Below, piece after piece: positions 1 to 7,800 of a DNA stretch of 10,119 nt. The stretch lies in assembly GCA_036939355.1 (NCBI GenBank), contig JALLAP010000837.1, positions 1 through 10,119 of the forward strand, written 5' to 3'. The translations under genes and the position numbers were made by a program. The notes beneath the pieces are model-generated. The model had not been told where the DNA came from. It worked only from the letters and a program-made list of their open reading frames with translations, and did not search any database. The stretch's first letter is position 1; each line of letters opens with the position of its first letter. The DNA is from Thalassiosira profunda. Its lineage: Eukaryota > Bacillariophyta > Thalassiosirophyceae > Thalassiosirales > Thalassiosiraceae.

Positions 1-3000
1 ATCTCGGTCACGCCGCCCCACGCATCGCCAAACTCAGGTGACAGAAAGTGGTGGGTCGAGCTCTCTTGCTCACCAAGGTCGGCGTTGCGCAGTACGGCCG
101 CGAGTTGCCTTGCAACAGAAATAACATTTTCGAGAGGCACGGCGCAATTTGCGACATCCTCGCTGGTGATGGATGGCGCTTCAAACGCGGTCTTGACGCA
201 ATCCAACATAGCCAGCGAGCATTCTTGATACTGCAGGGACAACTCATTCAATGAGCTCAGTGTCTCATCGTCGTCCAAACGAAGGCCTGCCAGCATCTTG
301 CACACGTCGAGAATTGACGCGCAACTCTGCTTTGCCTTTGATAGAACGTCCGCAAAATTAGGAGGCGTGGCGGGAGGCGGCTCGTCCTCCGCGCCCTCCA
401 CAGCACCAACGGCCGAAGATAGGACAGCTGTGGCTCCAAGGCAGGAGAACCTGCCCAAGGAAAGAAACTTCAACGCCTCCCACCCTGGCGGCTTCCAATC
501 ATCAGGGATGACCGCCTTTCCGCCCTCGTCCGTCGCGCCGAACAACGCTAGTCTCGTGTTCCTCACGGATTGATCGAGATCTGCCAGCGATGACCTCAAT
601 GGAGACAGCGCGCCCTCCGACTTGAGCAATTGGAGCTGCTCGCTCAATGCCAGGTCGAGATCTGCAACTGAGTGCGCGGCAGCTCCACCCAGATCGGTCG
701 ACACCTCCTGCGACAGAAGGTCCGGCCACTGGCCCGCGGCCATCAACCTCAGCGCGTCAGTTCCGGCCTCGATGGCCATCGACGCAAAGCCCGCCTGGTG
801 CGTCATCGTCGCGATCTGCTGCCGCCTCGCGTCCGAGATGACCATTTCTCCGCCCTCCTCCAGGGTGTCGAACTCCGAAATGCCCGTCGATCCCCCATCG
901 ACGGCCTTGGAGAAGACCTCCTCCACTGCGGACAGGGAGGCAGCCGCCTTGTCGGCCACACGCGCCAGGCCCATCTCGCCCTTGACTGCGGCAATCTCGG
1001 CCGATGCTGCCCCGGCTGGCAAAAGCGATTCCAACCGCCGGCTCAAATGGGCTGCGCTCCTGGCAGCGATGGTCTGAAACGCGGCCTCGGCGCTGATCTT
1101 GCGTGCCTCGGCAGCATCGGTAGCGAGCTGCGCGGCCTGCGCCAGTGCCTTACGCGAGGTGGCCAACAACTGGCTCTTCTCGCCGGAGTCGTCCTCCGTA
1201 AGCGCGAGCAGCGCCGCCTTCTCCTGCTTGAGCGTCGAGATGGACGTGCGGAATTCCGAGACATAGCGTTGAAAGTCCTCCTCGCGCCGCCTCTGCATCC
1301 GAATGGCCTCCTCGAGGTTTCCTACCAACGCATCCCGGCCCTCCAGATCGCGCATGACCATCTTGAGCTCCTCGGCCTGCACCTCCTCCATCTCGGCGGC
1401 GATCTCAGCCGCCTCCTCCTGTTCCCTCACGGTCCGCTCCAGGTCGGCGTTGCGCTCCTCCAGGTCAAAGACCTTGTCGCCCAGCGTCTCGATGGTTTCC
1501 TCCAGCGACGAGGTCTGGTCAACCATGTCCTGCAGTTCCTTCGTCTCCGAAAGAGTCGACGCATGGGCGGATTTCAGCGACTCCAGCTCCGACTGCAAGG
1601 CCTCCCGGTCCGTGGCGTCGGATTGGACCGCCTTGAGCTGCCGCTGCAATTCTCCTCTTTCGTGCTCGCTCTGCTCCCGCAGCCGAATCAGGGCCGTCCG
1701 CAGCCGCGTGTTCTGCGCTGACAACGACCGCGCCACGTCCTGCGAGTCCGCCCCGGCCGAGGAGAAGCTCTCGTCGGCCCCTGCTTCCCCCCCGGCGACG
1801 GCGCCTTCCATGGCGGCCGCCTCGGCGCCGCGCTGCTCCTCCAGCTGCGCCTTGGCCTCCTCCATTTCCAGCTGGGCGCTCTCCAAGTCGATCTTGGCCT
1901 CCTCGAGCTGATCTTCGAGCATCTCTTTTTCCTGCCCCAAACCCTCCTTGTCCAAGACTAATTCCTCCATTGTCACTTCCAATTCCATCTTGTCGTTCTC
2001 CAACTCCTCGGTCTTCCGCTGCAAGCTGGTCAATTCCGCCCGCAACTTGGCGAGGGTGACGTGGGAGTGCCCCTCCGTTTCAGACTTGGCCGACACCCGC
2101 TCCTGCAACACGGACAGTTCGCGCTCGAGGGAGGAGATTTTGGAGGTCATCACGGCCCGGTCGGCGGTGAGGCCCCGGCTCTCCTCGGTCCACGTGGCTT
2201 TTTCGTCCTCGTGCCGCTCGGTGGCCTCCTCGAACCGATGCTGGGCGTTCGATATCCGCTCCTCGGCCTCGCCCAGCTGGTGCTGCAGGTCGGCATTCTT
2301 GCTGTTCAGTTCGGACAGCTGCTTGGTCAGTTCATCGTTGCGCTCCACCAACGCCGAGGAGACTGCGGCTGCGGCCTGACTGACCACCGCCTCGTTCTCA
2401 TCTCCCTCCTTTCTGCCTTCCCCCTCCGACGCATCCCCACTCTCCTCGTCAGAGCCACCCTTCCCCTTCTCCTCCTCCTTCTTGCCCCCCTTGCCCGCCG
2501 GGCTCTTCGCCTCCGTCAAGGCCAACGCCCCCAGGGCGTACATCCGCACGGCGTCGTGGGTGCTCTGCTCGCCCCCCTTGCTCATAAAGTCCAGGCTCGA
2601 TTGGAGGGATTTGCACTCCTTCTCCTTCTTCTCGAGGGTAGTTTCGAGGGAGGAGACGCGGGCTTGCAATCGGGCCAGCTCGGCGCGGTACCCCGGCGTG
2701 GCGTTGGAGAGGTTGATTTTCACAGGCGACTCGGCATCCCCTCCTTCTTCTTTGCTTTCGCCTTTCTCTCCCTCATCACCCCCCTCGTCCTCCCCCTCAT
2801 CCTTGGCTTCCTCCTCTCCCTCTTCCTTCTCCTCTTCCTCCTCAATGACCTGCTCTTTGATCGGCGTGCCCAAACTCTCCCGGCTGCTGGCTGCGCTCCC
2901 AGCCCTTCCCTGTTTTAGCGCCTCCCGCTTGGCCCGCAGTTCCTCGAGGCGATCGCTTCTGCCCCCCGTGGAGGGTCTGGAAGGTCGCTGCAATCCGCTG

Positions 3001-3419
3001 GCCGTCGGCGATCGGGCCGGCGATTTCACGGGGCTTTTGGGCGCAGATGCACCAGATGATAATCTCGCAGATGATCTCGTCGCCCGCGTCGATGCCCTCG
3101 TGGCCCTCGTGCTGCCCCCGCCGCTGCCCAAATCCAGCTCCCGCTTCAGCCTTAAACTCTCCAGCTTTGTCAGCGTCCGCTTCTTCACATTACCTTTCTT
3201 CGCGAACATCCCATTTCCTTCCCCTCCGCACTCGAAATATTTCACCGCCTTCACCGAGCCATCGTTTTTTCCTTTGCCGGCCGAGGGGCCGGTGAGGCGT
3301 ATTCCGATCCAATCGGGGCCGGGGGCGAATTGGACGGGTCCCAAGTGGGCGACGATCCCCTCGAGGGGGGCGCCGTCGGACGAGTCGACGGTGACGGGGT
3401 CGTTGATGTTGAGGGCCAT
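1..3419 (-). CDS. DCTN1: Dynactin subunit p150 (Glued)-like protein, partial (3' end beyond window)
   Basis: This is the large dynactin subunit, which links cytoplasmic dynein to microtubules and cargo. Reading every minus-strand triplet from the ATG at 3419-3417 to position 3 gives 1139 codons with no stop and no intron; the gene runs off the left edge. Residues about 1-80 form a CAP-Gly domain with GKNDG near residues 50-54, followed by KYFEC and a G-x-F turn, the surface that binds EB1 and tubulin tails. A basic Ser/Pro linker follows, with tandem TRATR units and KSPVKSP. Next come an acidic Glu-rich stretch (about 191-225), long heptad-rich coiled coil (about 240-280 and 355-760), and an Ala-rich helical region (about 700-1000) that I match loosely to the dynactin-domain family. 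CAP-Gly followed by long coiled coil fits p150. Other CAP-Gly coiled-coil proteins such as CLIP-170 are less likely because only one CAP-Gly is present. The start context is ACGATGG. Confidence 0.8.
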   Translation of the reverse strand, partial: MALNINDPVTVDSSDGAPLEGIVAHLGPVQFAPGPDWIGIRLTGPSAGKGKNDGSVKAVKYFECGGEGNGMFAKKGNVKKRTLTKLESLRLKRELDLGSGGGSTRATRASTRATRSSARLSSGASAPKSPVKSPARSPTASGLQRPSRPSTGGRSDRLEELRAKREALKQGRAGSAASSRESLGTPIKEQVIEEEEEKEEGEEEAKDEGEDEGGDEGEKGESKEEGGDAESPVKINLSNATPGYRAELARLQARVSSLETTLEKKEKECKSLQSSLDFMSKGGEQSTHDAVRMYALGALALTEAKSPAGKGGKKEEEKGKGGSDEESGDASEGEGRKEGDENEAVVSQAAAAVSSALVERNDELTKQLSELNSKNADLQHQLGEAEERISNAQHRFEEATERHEDEKATWTEESRGLTADRAVMTSKISSLERELSVLQERVSAKSETEGHSHVTLAKLRAELTSLQRKTEELENDKMELEVTMEELVLDKEGLGQEKEMLEDQLEEAKIDLESAQLEMEEAKAQLEEQRGAEAAAMEGAVAGGEAGADESFSSAGADSQDVARSLSAQNTRLRTALIRLREQSEHERGELQRQLKAVQSDATDREALQSELESLKSAHASTLSETKELQDMVDQTSSLEETIETLGDKVFDLEERNADLERTVREQEEAAEIAAEMEEVQAEELKMVMRDLEGRDALVGNLEEAIRMQRRREEDFQRYVSEFRTSISTLKQEKAALLALTEDDSGEKSQLLATSRKALAQAAQLATDAAEARKISAEAAFQTIAARSAAHLSRRLESLLPAGAASAEIAAVKGEMGLARVADKAAASLSAVEEVFSKAVDGGSTGISEFDTLEEGGEMVISDARRQQIATMTHQAGFASMAIEAGTDALRLMAAGQWPDLLSQEVSTDLGGAAAHSVADLDLALSEQLQLLKSEGALSPLRSSLADLDQSVRNTRLALFGATDEGGKAVIPDDWKPPGWEALKFLSLGRFSCLGATAVLSSAVGAVEGAEDEPPPATPPNFADVLSKAKQSCASILDVCKMLAGLRLDDDETLSSLNELSLQYQECSLAMLDCVKTAFEAPSITSEDVANCAVPLENVISVARQLAAVLRNADLGEQESSTHHFLSPEFGDAWGGVTE

Positions 3420-3563
3420 CGTTGCAACTTTGCAACTGAATGATGAGGAGATGGGCAGAGGTAGCGTACGTAATAATTCCCTATGTACGTATCTACGCCT
3501 TGGAGAATCAACGAAGCCATTGCAAGCAAAGTTCGTTGGGCAGGGCGCTCGTCCCCTACTACC
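3420..3563. promoter_or_regulatory. Divergent promoter region between the dynactin and MYND-like genes
   Basis: These 144 bp separate two genes transcribed away from each other, so the region must hold both 5' UTRs and probably both core promoters. It contains an exact 8-bp tandem repeat, TTGCAACT twice (3422-3437), beginning inside the palindrome GTTGCAAC, three bases upstream of the dynactin ATG. It also contains GTACGTA twice (3466-3472 and 3485-3491), each including the palindrome TACGTA with an ACGT core. ACGT cores are typical bZIP binding sites, so a regulatory role is plausible but inferred. I see no convincing TATA box. An upstream in-frame ATG at 3483 would move the plus-strand start into this region. 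Confidence 0.5.
3422..3437. repeat. Exact tandem 8-bp repeat TTGCAACT x2 next to the dynactin start
   Basis: The two 8-base units abut at 3429/3430. The first overlaps the palindrome GTTGCAAC at 3421-3428. The repeat lies in the presumed 5' UTR or core promoter of the dynactin gene. Its function is unknown, and a repeat this short can arise by chance. Confidence 0.5.
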
Positions 3564-4832
3564 ATGGCCCCGCCTGGATGGGCTCCCAGGCCGCAGACGC
3601 AGGCCTCGCAGCGGGGAAAGAAGGAGGGCGATGGTCCGCGCCGTCGCCGTATCGTTCGCGCGCGGCGGCCGCCCTGTCCTCCCGCCGCCAGCGTTGGCAA
3701 TGACGCGGATTTTGATTCCGGACCGGAGAGCGTTGGCATTGGTGCGGGTGTTGCTGGACCGCCCGGTCCCACGGAGGCAGAGGGGGAGGGTGGAGCGATT
3801 GCCGGAACGTCGAAGGGTTCCACCTACGAGGAGGCAGTGGCTGTCGCCGAAGCGGTCCTGGTCCGAAAGAAGGAGGAGGAGAGGCGTGCCGTGTGGGAGG
3901 CGGAGCATGCTGCCAGGGTGAAGGAACTCGACTTCTCTACTGCCAATGACTCGAGATGCGCCGCCTGCGGCGGGGGCGGAGATGTACTGAAGGCATATGC
4001 GGGCTGCAACCTGGTCAAATATTGCTGCAACGTAGAGTGCGAGGAGCGTGCTGCCGCCGTTTATCAGGAGCTTCTCCTCCGAGAGCCCGTGAGGGAGGAT
4101 TGCCCTATATGCTTTCTTCCACTTCCCCCCGGCGGAGAAGAGACAGCCTTGTACGAATGCTGTGGGACATTGCTCTGTTCCAGCTGCATGTCTTGCATAC
4201 AGTGAACGATTCTGGGGCGAACGAAAGCAAACGCAATCCGCTCGCTTGTCCGTTCTGCCGAGAGATATCTTGCCAAGGAGATATTGTGTTCATCGACCAG
4301 TTGAAGAAGCGAATGGATTGTGGGGACGGCGTTGCCTACTTGGGCATGGCGGATATCTATGACAAAGGGAGCCGTGGTCTGCCAATAGACAAAACGAGAG
4401 CAGCAGTAATTGCTGGGGAACTGAAGACGAAAAGAGAGCAGTCGACCTATGTCTCAAGGCTGGAGATCTAGGCTTCGCCTCGGGATATTACAATGCGGCC
4501 TGCTCGTACCTTCACGGACATGGCGTCAAGAAGGACAGGACAAGAACGAGACATTACATGGAGTTGGCGGCGATCGGAGGCGACGCAAATGCGAGGTGCT
4601 TTCTTGGCCACGATGAAGCAGAGAGAGGTCGCGCAGATAGTGCACTGAAGCACCTCCTGATAGCAGTCAGGGCGGGACGGGAGGAGTCGCTGGACCAGGT
4701 GAAGCAACTTTATTGGAAGGGAACGCGACGAAAGACGACTACGGGAATGCTCTGCGTGCTTTCCAGCAGAGCCGGGAGGAAATGAAGAGTGAGAAGAGAG
4801 AAGAGTTCCGCCGCCGAAGGGAAGCGAAATAG
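3564..4832 (+). pseudogene. MYND-like / RING-like / Sel1-repeat protein gene, broken by three frame changes
   Basis: The gene belongs to a family I recognise as abundant in Thalassiosira, with a MYND-type finger, a RING-like CPIC...CPFC cluster and Sel1/TPR-like helical repeats. Such proteins are thought to mediate protein interactions or ubiquitin transfer; no substrate is known. I start at the ATG at 3564 (context ACCATGG) rather than the in-frame ATG at 3483. Residues 1-131 hold a basic tract (RRRRIVRARR) and a charged helix. The finger uses C132, C135, C148, C154/C155 and C159; the ligand expected near 145 is Tyr and the usual H-x3-C tail is absent. The RING-like part has C180, C183, C199/C200, C205 and C208, then stops at TGA 4203-4205. 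CPFC (from 4247) continues in a second frame to TAG 4469-4471. Sel1-like repeats continue in a third frame from about 4438, and the family-like C-terminus lies in the first frame from 4719 to TAG 4830. No GT-AG intron of sensible size restores the frame. Sequencing or assembly error is the main alternative to a pseudogene. Confidence 0.65.
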
Positions 4833-4868
4833 ATTCAGTTGTTTATGTACACATTACATAATACCCCA
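4833..4868. other. 36-bp gap between convergent stop codons
   Basis: The last stop of the MYND-like gene (TAG 4830-4832, plus) and the corepressor stop (TGA, complement of 4869-4871) point at each other across 36 bases of AT-rich sequence. Any normal 3' UTR and polyadenylation signal of either gene must therefore extend into the other gene's coding region, so antisense overlap of the transcripts is likely. I see no AATAAA in either orientation inside the gap. Confidence 0.6.
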
Positions 4869-7800
4869 TCAACGTTGGTACCCATAATTGCCCCCGCCCT
4901 GGTTCTGCTGCTGCTGCTGCTGCAGCCGGCGCAACAATTCGATGTTCGCCAGTTGCTGGCTTTGACTGTCCTGTTGCTGCTGTTGTTGCTGACCGCCACC
5001 ACCCCTCGCCGACGCCAGCGCAGCCTCCAGCGCAGACGCCGGGATGCCCGCGGACGCGGCCGCCTGGTAGATCCGCTCCAGGTCCCCTTGCTGCGCGCCA
5101 CCACCCGCACCACCCTGGGGTTGATATTGCTGCTGCGGCATTCCGTATTGCTGACCCTGGGCCGCGTGGGGCGAGAACGACCGGGCGGCGCCAACCTGCT
5201 GCCCCCGCATCGCCAAGACTTGTTGAGCAATTTGCTGCTGCTGCAGCTGCCGCGCGAGGCTCTGTTCGAGCTGCTGCTGTCGCAGACGCTCGATCTGCTG
5301 CTGGGCCTGCTGCGCCTGCAGCGCCTGTTGCCGAATATGTTCCTGGTATTGCAATTGCTGCTGCTGAAGGTACTGCGCCGAGGCCGCCGACTCGGCCCGC
5401 CGGAGTTCCATGTCGGCCACGCTCGCGGCGGGCTTCTTCGCCTTCTTGGCCTTCTTCTTCTTGGGCTTGGCGGCCGCCCGGTCCGCCTTCTTGGTCTGCT
5501 TCTCGATGGACTTGCGGTTGTCGTAAAAGTAATTCTTCACCTGGACGGCCGAGCGGGTGCCCACGGCGGCCGCCACGGCGGTCCAATCGTGGCCGTGCGC
5601 GTCGAGCGCCGCGAGGAACAGCGCCTTCTCCTTGTCCTTCCACTTTTGCGGCTTGGTCGCCGGCTTCTTCTTCCCCTCGCCGGAGCCCTTGCCGGCCTTG
5701 CGCGACGCCTTCTTCGGGCGCGCGTCCTCCTCGCTCTCGCTCCCCGCCGCGTCCTTCGCCGTTCGCCGTCGCTTCGAGGAATGGTGGTGGTGGTGGTGGT
5801 CGCCGTCGTCGCCGTGCTTCAGGAACGCCTTCTCGTGGGGGTCCAGGATGAACCAGTTCGACCGCTTCTTCTTCCCGCCGTGGGCCTTGGCGTCCTCGGA
5901 CGGCCGGGCGTGCGCCACGGCCTCCTCCAGCGTTTCGAAGACCTCGAGGCGCATGGGATGGAAGAGGCGGGTGCGGTACGTGAAGTCGTGCGCGGGCAGT
6001 TCGAACCGGAGCGGCCGCTCTCTCGTCCCGGCCTTGACGCGCGCGCCCATGGCGAGGCAGCACTGGATCGTCGCGTCCCAGGACACGGCGTCGTCTCTCC
6101 GCTTCTTCCGCTGCAAAAACTCCTTCAGGGCGTGCTTGTACGGGACCGCCTTCTTCGAATCGTAGTAAAACGCGATGCAGTCCTTCGTCGACTTGTGCTG
6201 CAAAAAGCTCGCAATCTTGCGAAAGTCCTTGGGGTGGTGGAGGAACCGATCCAGAAAAATGCACTTCTCCATGTCGCTCCAGGGGTTGACGTACCGCCGC
6301 TCCTCCATTTCCTCGTACGGGTCGTCGACCTCCCGTCCGAAGAAGCCGTTCGTGTGCGTCGCGAAGAGTTGTCGTTCGAGCCACCCCTCCTGGCGGGGGA
6401 GGGCGCACCCTCCCTCCCGGATGCGCTTCTCCATCGCCTCCTTGGCCGCCAGCTCGGCAATCTGCTGTTCCAGCTCGTAGTCGCTGCGGACCACGTCTCC
6501 GGGGGAGATGCCCCGCCTTGGCCGGCGGTAGGGATTGTTCCCCCTCACCCCCGGCGAGGCCCCCGCCGCCGCCGCGCCACCTTCATTCCCCTCCCCGCTG
6601 TTCTTCGGCAACGCCGCCGCGCTGAAGTACCCACCCCGCGCGGCCATCTCCTCGTCCCACCCGTGCGCCTCGGTGTGCGTTTGCTGCCTTGCCACGTACT
6701 GGGTGGCCAAGCTCTCCCACCGCTCCGTCAGCGCCTTGTTCTTGCGGCGGATGCAGTCCTTGATTCGGGGCGCGAGCTCCAAGAAGCGGGCGTTGTGCGC
6801 GTCGTAGCAGGGTACGGCGGTGGGGTCGGCGAAGAGGGCGTCGTGCAATCCGGTGACCTTGCGGGCGCGGTTGGACCACTCCTCGTTGGATATTTCTCGG
6901 CTCCCCCCTTCGCCCCCGCTGGTGCCGTTCTTCTTCCCCGCGTCGGGAAAGTACGGAATCGCCTCCAGCGCCTCCAAGTGCGCCTCCCTTGCCCTCTGTT
7001 GGTTCTCCGCCAATATCCCCGCCACAAGGCCGCTCATCTTCCCCGGCATGTCGAGCGTCGGCACCTTTTCACTGGCGTCCGTCGGATCGTCCTCCGGGAT
7101 TTGACGGTGGGCGTCCCCCGCCTCCTGTTCCAACGCCAGGAGTTCCTCCTCGGCCGCGGATCGCTCGGCCTCCTCCAATTCGGCGCGGAGGGCGGCGATT
7201 TCGGCGGTGACGCCGCGGGATTCGTCGGCGATCTCGGATTGGCGATGGGATTGCAAACGGGCCAGTTCGGCCCGGCGGCGGTCGTCCGAGGCTGCTTTCC
7301 GGGCGTCAAACGTCCCCTCCATCTCCCGCTTGGCACTCGCCGCCCTATCCTCCCGCTCCCGCACCCTGGCCCCGCACTCGTCCGTCGCCCTTCTTATCCC
7401 CCCCTCCTCCTCCCTCGCCGTCCGCTCCTCCGCTTCCTCCTCCTCCCTCCTCCTCCGCTCTTGCGCCTCCTCCCGCGCCCGCTTCTCTCCCGCCTCCCGT
7501 TCCTGCAATTCCCTCACCTCCCGCCGCGCGCCGACGCTGGCCTTCATCTTCCCCTTGATCTTGTGTTCGATGGTCGTCATGCAGTGCGTGATCTCCATCT
7601 TGGTCGGGAGGGGCAGCCCTTGGTCTTGTCCTTGGGTGCCGCCTTGTGTATTGTTTTGGGGACCTTGGGAACCTTGGGCGCTGCCGTGGGCGCCGCCCCC
7701 CGCGCCTGAGGTGGCGGGGGCAACCGTGGGAATGTGGAAGTCGGCGAGGCGGACCATGGACGCGACGATGGCCTCGGCCTTGCGGACGTTGTCGGCGTCG

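Noticed and set aside
672..2918. Long plus-strand open frames of 349 and 285 residues (672-1721 and 2061-2918)
   Set aside because: Both are antisense in register with the uninterrupted dynactin frame and look like codon-bias shadows.
3483..3563. Upstream in-frame ATG for the MYND-like gene
   Set aside because: It would place the start inside the short divergent promoter, and the ATG at 3564 has a better context (ACCATGG). Not excluded.
2482..3921. 479-residue plus-strand frame spanning dynactin, the promoter and the MYND-like gene
   Set aside because: It crosses two real genes and an intergenic region with no domain, and is a chance frame in GC-rich DNA.
4189..4201. A GT...AG pair (GTCTTGCATACAG) at the first frame break, as a mini-intron
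   Set aside because: Thirteen bases is far below a plausible spliceosomal intron, and removing it leads into a frame without family-like sequence.
4839..7709. 956-residue plus-strand open frame
   Set aside because: It is exactly antisense and in triplet register with the corepressor. It stays open because GC-rich codon use avoids TTA, CTA and TCA, and its Leu/Arg/Pro-rich translation has no recognisable domain.
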